Shown here: positions 57,055 to 64,000 of the stretch, in pieces
How positions within the stretch are numbered: position 1 is the stretch's first letter
Layout of the letters: every line of letters starts with the position of its first letter
Source of the DNA: Mycobacterium lehmannii
Lineage (GTDB): Bacteria; Actinomycetota; Actinomycetes; Mycobacteriales; Mycobacteriaceae
Length of the DNA stretch: 64,000 nt
NCBI RefSeq assembly: GCF_002245535.1
Contig: NZ_NKCN01000023.1
Location: 1-64,000 of the forward strand
Direction of reading: 5' to 3'
Notes under the pieces: model-generated
Databases searched by the model: none
What the model saw: the letters and a program-made list of their open reading frames with translations, nothing else
What the model was told of the DNA's origin: nothing
Position numbers and translations under genes: made by a program

Positions 57055-58790
57055 TGGGTGTCCCCGACGATGGCAAGTGACTGGGAGTCGGCGAACTCGG
57101 CGTACTGCGGGCAGTCCCTTAGCAGGGTTTCGTGAGTGCCGATGCCGACGATCCGGCCGTCGTCGATCACCACGATCTGGTCTGCCTCGATGACGGTGGA
57201 GATGCGCTGGGCGACAACGATGACCGTCGCTTCTGCCGACGCCTCGCGCAGCGCCGAACGCACGCGGGCGTCGGTATGCACGTCGAGTGCGGAGAACGCG
57301 TCGTCGAACAGATACACGACGGGTCGGCGGATCACCGCCCGGGCGATGGCCAGCCGCTGACGCTGCCCGCCCGAGAAATTAGCCCCGCCCTGCGCGACCT
57401 TCATGCCCAGGCCGTCGGGGTGGGCGCGCACGAAGTCATCGGCCGCGGCCACCCGTAGGGCGGCCCACATCTCCTCGTCGGTGGCATCCGATTTGCCGTA
57501 CCGCAGATTGTCGGCGACGGTGCCCGAGAACAGGTATCCGCGCTGCGGCACCAGGCCGAGCACCGACCACAGCTGCTCGGGGTCGTAGTCGCGTACGTCG
57601 ACGCCGTCGAGATACACCGAACCGCTCGTCGCGTCGTACATCCGGCAGATCAGCGACACCAGCGTCGACTTGCCCGACCCGGTGGAGCCGACCACCGCCG
57701 TCGTCGTACCCGAGCGTGCCGTCAGCGAGATATCTTGCAGTACAGGTCGTTCAGCGCCGGGATAGCTGAATGTCGCGGCCTCCAACCGGATCTCGCCCCG
57801 GATCCTCGACGGCCGCACCGGGTCTTCGGGGCTGACGATGTGCGGTGCGACCGACAGCACCTCGGAGATCCGCTCGGCACACACCGACGCGCGCGGGATG
57901 ATGACGAGAATGAACGTGGCCAGCAGGACCGCCATCAGTATCTGCATGAAATAGGCCAGGAACGCGATGAGCGAACCCACCTGCATCTGCCCGGCGTCGA
58001 TCCGCAGGCCACCGAACCAGATCAACGCGACGCTCGAGACGTTGATCACCAGTGTCGTGGTGGGCAGCATCAGAGCCTGCCACCGGCCGGCTTCGAGCGC
58101 GGTGTCGGCCAGCGCGTGGTTGGCTTCGGCGAACCGGTTGCGTTCGAACGGTTCTCGGGCGAATGCGCGGATCACCCGCAGGCCGGTGAGTTGGTCGCGC
58201 ATCACCCGGTTGATGTCGTCGACCATTCGCTGCATGCGGCGGAAGATCGGAAGCAGGTGACGCACGATCCAGTAGTTGGCCAGGGCCAGGATCGGCACGC
58301 TCACCAACAGCAACCAGGACAGCCCGGCGTCCTGATGCAGCGCCATGAAGATTCCGCCGATCGACATGATCGGCGCGGTGACCAGCATGGTGCAGGTCAG
58401 CTGCACCAGCAGTTGGATCTGCTGCACGTCGTTGGTGGTGCGGGTGAGCAGCGACGGCGCCCCGAAGCGGGCAGTGTCCTCGGCGGAGAACCCGGTCACG
58501 TGGTTGAACATCGCCGCGCGCAGATCGCGGCCGACGCCCATGCCCGCCCGCGAGCCGAAGTACACCGCTCCCACCGCGCACACCACCTGCAGCGCGGTGA
58601 CCGCCAGCATCACACCGCCGAGTTCGACGATCCGGCGCAGGTTCCCGACCGCGACGCCGTCGTCGATGATCGCGGCGTTGACCGTCGGCAGGTACAGCGA
58701 GGCGAGCGTGCTGACCAATTGCAGCGTGGCGACGGTGGCGAGCAGCGCCCGATATGGCCGCGCGTACTGTCGCAGCAGCGCCCATAACAT
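57051..58790 (-). CDS. ABC exporter half-transporter, Rv1273c-like
   Basis: A 579-residue partner of the downstream half-transporter (Rv1273c, 582 residues). ATG 58790 gives the matching N-terminus (LWALLRQYARPYRALL); the frame is open 15 codons further. Membrane segments fill residues 10-300. The nucleotide-binding domain has Walker A GSTGSGKST, Q-loop VPQRGYLFSGT, signature FSGGQRQRLAIARA and Walker B VYLFDDAFSALD. Asp replaces the catalytic Glu in the Walker B (DDAF). This fits the usual heterodimeric exporter with one degenerate site, the other half having DEAT. It is divergent from lprB with 86 bases between starts. Confidence 0.9.
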   Translation of the reverse strand: MLWALLRQYARPYRALLATVATLQLVSTLASLYLPTVNAAIIDDGVAVGNLRRIVELGGVMLAVTALQVVCAVGAVYFGSRAGMGVGRDLRAAMFNHVTGFSAEDTARFGAPSLLTRTTNDVQQIQLLVQLTCTMLVTAPIMSIGGIFMALHQDAGLSWLLLVSVPILALANYWIVRHLLPIFRRMQRMVDDINRVMRDQLTGLRVIRAFAREPFERNRFAEANHALADTALEAGRWQALMLPTTTLVINVSSVALIWFGGLRIDAGQMQVGSLIAFLAYFMQILMAVLLATFILVIIPRASVCAERISEVLSVAPHIVSPEDPVRPSRIRGEIRLEAATFSYPGAERPVLQDISLTARSGTTTAVVGSTGSGKSTLVSLICRMYDATSGSVYLDGVDVRDYDPEQLWSVLGLVPQRGYLFSGTVADNLRYGKSDATDEEMWAALRVAAADDFVRAHPDGLGMKVAQGGANFSGGQRQRLAIARAVIRRPVVYLFDDAFSALDVHTDARVRSALREASAEATVIVVAQRISTVIEADQIVVIDDGRIVGIGTHETLLRDCPQYAEFADSQSLAIVGDTQ

Positions 58791-58863
58791 CCCGTTACTG
58801 TCGCACATCCGATATATGGGCAGGTCAACCGGCATGTCGGTGGTTGACCTCCAGAGCTGCCGC

Positions 58864-58869
58864 TACAGT
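58864..58869 (+). promoter_or_regulatory. -10 hexamer (TACAGT) of lprB-lprC
   Basis: TACAGT fits TANNNT and ends seven bases before the GTG at 58877, predicting a leaderless or one-base-leader mRNA. Confidence 0.45.
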
Positions 58870-58876
58870 GCATGGC

Positions 58877-59431
58877 GTGACTCACAGCACGCGCGTGACC
58901 CGCTGCCTGGCCCTCGCGGCCGCCGTGGTCATTCCGCTGTCCGCATGCTCGGATTCCGAACCCGCAGGCCCGCAAGTGCCCGAGGACACCACAGCTCCCA
59001 CGGAGAACGTCTCGCACGGCCCGTTCTTCCCCCAATGCGGCGGTATCAGCGACCAGGAGGTCATCAAGCAGACCCGGATTCCCGGGCTGATCAACACCGC
59101 CAAGACCTCGGTCGGATGCCAGTGGCTGGCCGGTGGCAGCATCCTGGGCCCGCATTTCTCGTTCACCTGGTTCCGCGGCAGCCCAATCGGGCGTGAACGC
59201 AAGACCATGGAACTGTCGCGCACAGCGGTCGAAGACATCAGCATCGAAGGCCACGACGGGTTCATCGGGTACAGCGAGGACCCGATCAACGGCGTCAACC
59301 TCTGCGAGATCGGCATCCAGTTCGACGACGACTTCATCGAGTGGTCGATCAGCTACGGCGCGAAGCCGTTCCCGGATCCGTGCGAGGTGGCCAAGGAACT
59401 GACCCGCCAATCGATTGTGAACTCCGAATGA
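58877..59431 (+). CDS. lprB: Lipoprotein LprB
   Basis: A 184-residue exported lipoprotein matching LprB (Rv1274, 185 residues). The lipobox is LSAC with Cys24, followed by SDSEPAGPQVPED. The mature domain, of the DUF3558 type, begins HGPFFPQCGGISDQEV. It continues VGCQWLAGGSILGPHFSF, SPIGRERKTMELSR and IEWSISYGAKPFPDPCE. The cysteines (CGG, VGC, LCE, PCE) probably form two disulfides. GTG 58877 is placed by the -10 box just upstream and by the family length. The stop overlaps the lprC ATG by four bases (ATGA). Its role is unknown; DUF3558 lipoproteins are common in actinobacteria. Confidence 0.9.
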   Translation: MTHSTRVTRCLALAAAVVIPLSACSDSEPAGPQVPEDTTAPTENVSHGPFFPQCGGISDQEVIKQTRIPGLINTAKTSVGCQWLAGGSILGPHFSFTWFRGSPIGRERKTMELSRTAVEDISIEGHDGFIGYSEDPINGVNLCEIGIQFDDDFIEWSISYGAKPFPDPCEVAKELTRQSIVNSE

Positions 59432-59985
59432 GAACCGCGCCCGCTCGTCGGCTGATCGCGGGCATGGTCGCCGTGCTCGCTTCGTTGTCCGTGCTCACCG
59501 GTTGCACCCAGACGGTCGAAGGCACGGCGGCCAAATCGGGGACGGGTGGCGGACCGCGCAACGAAGACTCCGAGCGCCAGTACCCGAACCTGCTCAAGGA
59601 GTGCGAGGTGCTGACAGAAGACATCCTCGCCGAGACCGTGGGCGCCGACCCCCTCGACATCCAGAGCACGTTCGTCGGTGCGGTGTGCCGCTGGCAGGCG
59701 GCCAACCCGGGTGGCCTCATCGACATCACCAGGTTCTGGTTCGAACAGGGCGATCTGGACCACGAGCGCGAGGTGGCCCAGCGGCTGGACTATCGGATCG
59801 AAGACCGCAGGGTCGCTGGGATCCAGTCCATCGTGATGCGGCCGAATGATCCGAACGGGGCATGCGGTGTGGCCAGCGACGCGGCCGGGGTGGTCGGCTG
59901 GTGGATCAACCCGCAGTCGCCGGGGATGGACGCGTGCGCAATGGCGATCAAGCTGATGGAGTTGACGCTCGCCACCCGCGCGTAG
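59428..59985 (+). CDS. lprC: Lipoprotein LprC
   Basis: A 185-residue exported lipoprotein matching LprC (Rv1275, 180 residues), with lipobox LTGC and Cys26. The mature part contains a DUF3558-type domain: LLKECEVLTEDILAETVGAD, then TFVGAVCRWQAANPGGLIDI. RFWFEQGDLDHEREVAQRLD follows, and near the end GACGVASDAAGVVGWWINPQ. It resembles LprB in overall plan, suggesting an old duplication. It is translationally coupled to lprB, so the two are probably made together on the membrane surface. Function unknown. It is convergent with the SixA-like gene, nine bases apart. Confidence 0.85.
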   Translation: MRTAPARRLIAGMVAVLASLSVLTGCTQTVEGTAAKSGTGGGPRNEDSERQYPNLLKECEVLTEDILAETVGADPLDIQSTFVGAVCRWQAANPGGLIDITRFWFEQGDLDHEREVAQRLDYRIEDRRVAGIQSIVMRPNDPNGACGVASDAAGVVGWWINPQSPGMDACAMAIKLMELTLATRA

Positions 59986-59994
59986 CTTCGCCGG

Positions 59995-60513
59995 CTAGCG
60001 CGCCACGTGGAAGGTGACCAGCGCGGCGCCGTCGAGGGCGAGCCGGTCCCACGGTTCGCCGGTGCGCAACACCGCGATGGACGACGTCGGGAATTTCAGC
60101 GAGATCTGTTCGGCCGCACCGATGTTGCTGCCGTCCACGGTGGCCAGGCCGAGCGCGACACCCGACATCGCCGGTTCGTGACCGATCACCAGCAGGGTGC
60201 CGACCTCGAAGTCGAAGTGTGTCCGGACTCGGTTGATCTCGTCGATCACCGTGCCCGGAGTCGCGTCGTAGAGACGATCGCGGTACTCGACGGGCGCGGC
60301 GATGCGGGTGCGTGCGAGCGTCTCGCGGGTGCGGGTCGCGGTGGAACACAACACGGCGTCGACGGCGGGCGCGTGGGCGCGCAGCCAGTCGCCGGCCAAC
60401 CCGGCCTCGCGCACGCCCCTCGGCGCCAGCGGACGGTCGTGGTCGCCGACCCCCGGCGGGTAGTCCGACTTGGCGTGCCGGAGCAACAGCAGCGTGCGGT
60501 ACCGGTCGGTCAC
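59995..60513 (-). CDS. SixA-like histidine phosphatase
   Basis: A 172-residue member of the histidine phosphatase (phosphoglycerate mutase-like) superfamily, equivalent to Rv1276c. The catalytic His is in LLLLRHAKSDYPPG (the RHA/RHG motif), with a second Arg in HDRPLAPRGVREAGLAGDWL. The acid/base region is VLCSTATRTRETLAR and the second His is in LLVIGHEPAMSGVALGL. E. coli SixA removes phosphate from phosphohistidine; the target here is unknown. GTG 60513 begins directly before the conserved core; the upstream extension lacks support. It is divergent from the SbcD-like gene. Confidence 0.85.
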   Translation of the reverse strand: MTDRYRTLLLLRHAKSDYPPGVGDHDRPLAPRGVREAGLAGDWLRAHAPAVDAVLCSTATRTRETLARTRIAAPVEYRDRLYDATPGTVIDEINRVRTHFDFEVGTLLVIGHEPAMSGVALGLATVDGSNIGAAEQISLKFPTSSIAVLRTGEPWDRLALDGAALVTFHVAR

Positions 60514-60616
60514 CGGACTAACGGTAAGGCATGCCGCTGCACCTCCCGGGACTTGTCGGCGTGCCGCCCTACACTCGCGGTGCCCGGCAAACACACGAGG
60601 GGAAGGGGGCGCTGAG

Positions 60617-61765
60617 ATGCGATTCGTGCACACCGCCGACTGGCAACTCGGCATGACGCGATACTTCCTCAATGGTGAGGCGCAGCCCCGTTATTCGGCA
60701 GCGCGCCGCGACGCGGTGGCCGAGCTGGGACGGGTGGCCGCAGACAGCGGTGCGGAGTTCGTCGTCGTCGCCGGCGACGTCTTCGAGCACAACCAGCTCG
60801 CGCCGCGCGACGTCAGCCTCTCGCTCGAGGCCATGCGCACTGTCGGCGTTCCCGTCTACCTGCTGCCGGGCAACCACGACCCGCTCGACGCCTCGTCGGT
60901 CTACACCAGCCCGCTGTTCGTCGCCGAGTGCCCCGACAACGTGTCGGTCCTCGACCGCGCCGGTGTGCACGAGGTGCGGCCCGGCCTCGAACTGGTCGCG
61001 GCGCCGTGGACCTCGAAAACGCCGTCGTCGGACCCCGTCGCGGGCGTGCTCGAGGGTCTTTCCGCCGACGGGGTGACGCGGGTCGTCGTCGGCCACGGCG
61101 GTGTGGACATCTTCGTGCCCGACAAGGACCGGCCGTCGCTCATCCGGCTGGCGTCGCTGGAGGCGGCCGTCAACCGGGGTGCCGTGCACTATGTGGCTCT
61201 GGGCGACAAGCACTCCCGGATGCGGGTCGGGTCCACCGGGCGGATCTGGTATTCCGGGTCGCCGGAGGTCACCAACTACGACGACATCGAGTTGGACTCG
61301 GGGCATGTGCTGATCGTCGACATCGACGAGGACGACCCGGCCCGTCCGGTGACCGTCGAACCGCGGAAGGTGGGCCGCTGGCGGTTCGTCACGCTGCGCC
61401 GCGGAGTGGACAGCGACCGCGACGTCGCGGACCTGGACATCAACCTGGATCTGTTGCCGGACAAGGAACGCACCGTGGTCCGGCTCGCGTTGACCGGATC
61501 CTTGACGGTCACCGACAAGGCCGCCCTCGACACCTGCCTGGACAAGTACGCCCGTCTCTTCGCCGCGTTGAGGGTGGACGACAAGCAGAGCGACATCGCG
61601 GTCGTTCCTGCCGACGGCGAGTTTGACGACCTCGGCATCGGCGGTTTCGCCGCATCGGCCGTCGACGAACTGGTCGCGACCGCACGGTCGGACGGCGACG
61701 CGGCCGACGACGCCCGAGCGGCCCTGGCGTTGCTGCTGCGGCTGTCGGATCGAGGTGTGGCGTGA
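60617..61765 (+). CDS. SbcD/Mre11-like metallophosphoesterase
   Basis: A 382-residue nuclease subunit candidate, equivalent to Rv1277 (417 residues). The two-metal phosphoesterase motifs are FVHTADWQLGM, VVVAGDVFEHNQLAPRD, LPGNHDPLD, VVVGHGGVD and YVALGDKHSR. These correspond to the Mre11/SbcD pattern in which the GNHD His is catalytic. A C-terminal domain follows from residue 230. The ATG has a GAGGGGAAGGGGG purine tract upstream. The stop overlaps the next gene's GTG (GTGA), and together they should form a DNA-end processing nuclease/ATPase complex like SbcCD. Confidence 0.85.
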   Translation: MRFVHTADWQLGMTRYFLNGEAQPRYSAARRDAVAELGRVAADSGAEFVVVAGDVFEHNQLAPRDVSLSLEAMRTVGVPVYLLPGNHDPLDASSVYTSPLFVAECPDNVSVLDRAGVHEVRPGLELVAAPWTSKTPSSDPVAGVLEGLSADGVTRVVVGHGGVDIFVPDKDRPSLIRLASLEAAVNRGAVHYVALGDKHSRMRVGSTGRIWYSGSPEVTNYDDIELDSGHVLIVDIDEDDPARPVTVEPRKVGRWRFVTLRRGVDSDRDVADLDINLDLLPDKERTVVRLALTGSLTVTDKAALDTCLDKYARLFAALRVDDKQSDIAVVPADGEFDDLGIGGFAASAVDELVATARSDGDAADDARAALALLLRLSDRGVA

Positions 61766-64000
61766 AACTGCACCGTCTGGTCCTCACCAACTACCGAGGT
61801 ATCACCCGCCGGGAGATCGAATTTCCCGACCACGGCGTGGTGATCGTCAGCGGGGCGAACGAGATCGGCAAGTCGTCGATGATCGAGGCGCTGGACCTAC
61901 TGATCGAGGCCAAGGACCGGTCCGCGAAAAAAGAGGTCAAAGAGGTCAAGCCGACGCATGCCGACGTCGGTGCCGAGGTCGAGGCCGAGATCTCGACCGG
62001 CCCATATCGTTTCGTGTACCGCAAGCGCTTTCACAAACGCTTTGAGACCGAGCTGACGATTGTGGAGCCGCGCCGCGAACAGCTCACCGGCGACGAGGCG
62101 CACGACCGCGTTCGGACCATGCTCGACGAAACCGTCGACACGTGCCTGTGGCAGGCCCAGCGGGTGCTGCAGTCTGGGTCGACGGCGGCGGTGGACCTGT
62201 CCGGATGTGACGCGCTGTCACGCGCGCTCGACGTGGCTGCCGGTGATGCCGTGCAACTTTCGGGTGCCGAACCGCTGCTGGTCGACCGCGTCGAAGACGA
62301 ATACCTGCGTTACTTCACCCGCACCGGCAGGCCCACGGGTGAATGGGCCGCTGCCACCGATCGATTGCGAACGGCCGAGGAGGTGTTGGCCGACGCGGCG
62401 GCCGCCGTCGCGCAGGTTGACGACGCTGTCCGCAGGCACGCCACGCTCACCGATGAACTGGCCCGGCTGACCGCACAGCGCAGCGACGCGGCGAAGCAGG
62501 TCGCCATTGTGCAGAACGCCGCCGACGAGGTGGCGACGCTGACGGGACAGCTCAAGGAAGCCGAGCTGGTTCTCGCGGCGGCGCAGGCCAACCACGACAC
62601 GTCGCGTACCGCGGTCGAGGAGCGGCGCCGCCTGCGTGCCGACATCGAGCAGCGGACCACCGCGATGGCTGACCTCGAGACCGCGGCGGCCCAGGCCGGC
62701 GAGAACCAGTCGACGGCCGCCGAGGTGGCCGAGCTCGCCGAGGTCGCTGCCGAGCAGGCACGGAAAGCCTTGGCGGACACTCAGGCTCGCGTCGAAGCGG
62801 CGCGAAGCGCCGTTCAACGCCTTGCCGACCGCGACGAGGCGGATCGCATCACCGCGCAATTGTCGAAGATCGAGACCGCTCAGCATGAACTCGACCGTGT
62901 GCAGAACGAACTCGCCGAGGTTCGGGTCACCGGTGAGAGAATGCGGGCAATCGAATCCGCCAAAGCGTCTGTCGACGCCGTGGCGGCACAGGTCGAGCTG
63001 GCCTCGGCGCACATCGAGTTGATCGCGACGGCCGACGTCGAGGTCCGCGTCGGAGGCCAGACGATCGCCCTCGGCGCGGGCGAGGCGTGGACGGCCAGCG
63101 TCAGCGCCGAGACCGCCATCGAGGTGCCGGACCTGCTGACCGCTCGGCTGGTGCCCGGCACGCCCGCCTCGCAGACGCAAGCCAAACTCGATGCCGCACA
63201 AGATGTGCTGGCGTCGGCGCTGACGGCGTGCGGCGTCGACGACGTCGCCGAGGCACGCGCCCTCGATCAGCGGCGACAGCAGTTGATCACCGCCCGGGAC
63301 CGGCTGGGCGCGAGGGTCGAGGCGCTGACGGGCGACGGGCCGGCCGACCGGCTCAGGGCGCGGCTTGCTGACCTCAAGGCGCGTCAGCCGGAGGTGGCCG
63401 AACTGTCCGAGATCGACGCAGACGCAGCCCGCGCCGAGCTCGACGCGGCGAGCGCCGCGCAGAAGCAGGCGATCGCCGATTGCGAAAAGCAGCGCAAGGT
63501 CGCCGAGGAGGCCGCTAAGCGGTTGGGGGAGTGCAACACCCGGTCGACCGTGCAGCACGAGAAGTTGGTCGGTGCGCAGTCCGAGCTCGCGTTTGCCCGG
63601 GAGCGGTTGGAGGGGCAGCGCGCCACTGTCGGTGACGACGAGCTGGCGATGCGGGCTCAGGCGCATGCCGACGAAGCGCTGCGGGCCACGGCGCTGGTCG
63701 AGGAATTGAGCAAGGAGCTGGCCCGCGCCGAGCCCGACGCCGTGGCCGCGGCTCTTCAGGAGGCGACGCGCCGGGCCGACGCCCTGTCGGCCGAACACGA
63801 GCAGATGGCTGAGGAGTTGCGGGAGGTCAGCACGCGGTTGACCGTGTACGGCACCGAAGGCCGCAAGGGCAAGCTCGACGAGGCGGAGACGGAGCGGGAG
63901 CACGCCCTCGCCGAATACGAAAGAGTGCAGCGCCGCGCGCGGGCCGCCGAGCTGTTGCGGTCGGTGATTGCTCGGCACCGCGACTCCACCCGGCTGCGTT
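61762..64000 (+). CDS. SbcC/Rad50-like SMC ATPase (partial)
   Basis: The first 746 codons of a large ATPase equivalent to Rv1278 (875 residues); the 3' end is outside the window. The Walker A is SGANEIGKSSMIEALD near residues 30-45 after the typical start KLHRLVLTNYRGI. A globular ATP-head part is followed from about residue 190 by a long alanine/glutamate-rich coiled coil, with candidate hook or reversal near residues 405-430 (VGGQTIALGAGEAWTASVSA). The Walker B and signature should follow beyond the edge. GTG start overlaps the SbcD-like stop by four bases, so the two are stoichiometric partners. Confidence 0.85.
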   Translation, partial: MKLHRLVLTNYRGITRREIEFPDHGVVIVSGANEIGKSSMIEALDLLIEAKDRSAKKEVKEVKPTHADVGAEVEAEISTGPYRFVYRKRFHKRFETELTIVEPRREQLTGDEAHDRVRTMLDETVDTCLWQAQRVLQSGSTAAVDLSGCDALSRALDVAAGDAVQLSGAEPLLVDRVEDEYLRYFTRTGRPTGEWAAATDRLRTAEEVLADAAAAVAQVDDAVRRHATLTDELARLTAQRSDAAKQVAIVQNAADEVATLTGQLKEAELVLAAAQANHDTSRTAVEERRRLRADIEQRTTAMADLETAAAQAGENQSTAAEVAELAEVAAEQARKALADTQARVEAARSAVQRLADRDEADRITAQLSKIETAQHELDRVQNELAEVRVTGERMRAIESAKASVDAVAAQVELASAHIELIATADVEVRVGGQTIALGAGEAWTASVSAETAIEVPDLLTARLVPGTPASQTQAKLDAAQDVLASALTACGVDDVAEARALDQRRQQLITARDRLGARVEALTGDGPADRLRARLADLKARQPEVAELSEIDADAARAELDAASAAQKQAIADCEKQRKVAEEAAKRLGECNTRSTVQHEKLVGAQSELAFARERLEGQRATVGDDELAMRAQAHADEALRATALVEELSKELARAEPDAVAAALQEATRRADALSAEHEQMAEELREVSTRLTVYGTEGRKGKLDEAETEREHALAEYERVQRRARAAELLRSVIARHRDSTRLR

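Noticed and set aside
1..64000. CRISPR arrays, tRNA or rRNA genes, transposases
   Set aside because: None seen on reading through both strands; the direct repeats found are two- or three-copy local duplications.

Overview
The window is high-GC actinobacterial DNA. Gene content and order point to a Mycobacterium, most likely a Mycolicibacterium-type environmental species. From memory, the backbone follows the M. tuberculosis Rv1233c-Rv1278 interval closely, with accessory genes added at several points. I saw no rRNA, tRNA, CRISPR array, transposase or prophage.

Layout. 0-6 kb: a proline-rich membrane-protein N-terminus (partial), a YflT/GSP17M-like membrane protein, the trehalose importer lpqY-sugA-sugB-sugC, and a suppressor-of-fused-domain gene overlapping sugC. 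6-11.5 kb: corA, malate dehydrogenase, a short malic enzyme, lipoprotein LpqZ and a short-chain dehydrogenase. 11.5-21 kb: kgd (2-oxoglutarate decarboxylase/dehydrogenase), an EcsC-like protein, two drug-efflux MFS proteins and an FAD-linked oxidase. 21-26.2 kb: a large nuclease-exonuclease-helicase protein coupled to that oxidase, then an AbiEi/DUF559 gene enclosed by 66-bp inverted repeats, then lprE. 26.2-33.2 kb: deaD, an acyltransferase, a siderophore-interacting reductase behind an IdeR-like box, a TetR gene with cyp130, and a second FAD-linked oxidase. 33.3-39.6 kb: a large LuxR-family ATPase regulator, an acyl-CoA synthetase, the Tap efflux pump and UdgB. 39.6-46.6 kb: a TetR/FAD-monooxygenase divergent pair with a symmetric operator region, a luciferase-like monooxygenase, a Ddn-like protein, a HIT hydrolase, amiB2, a hypoxanthine-DNA-glycosylase-like protein and a pH-sensor-type adenylate cyclase. 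46.7-55.1 kb: an accessory block with a six-cysteine secreted protein, a copper operon (copZ, His-rich secreted protein, ctpV-like ATPase) behind a CsoR-like box, dtd, an AIM24 protein, two small hypotheticals and a molybdopterin oxidoreductase. 55.1-64 kb: a two-gene ABC exporter, lprB-lprC, a SixA-like phosphatase, and an SbcD/SbcC-like pair, the latter cut by the window end.

How it fits together. Trehalose recycling, malate/oxoglutarate metabolism, copper and iron responses, drug efflux and base-excision repair are each represented by compact operons. Many are translationally coupled by ATGA, GTGA or TGATG overlaps. A recurring feature is a TANNNT -10 hexamer placed at -12 to -7, or within 1-2 bases of that, relative to the start codon. 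This suggests leaderless transcripts for about ten genes.

The least explained structures are the inverted-repeat-bounded AbiEi/DUF559 cassette (24460-25576), the mirror-image TetR/monooxygenase promoter (40234-40290), the long near-perfect hairpin after the sugar operon (6092-6152), and several small tandem duplications at gene ends.
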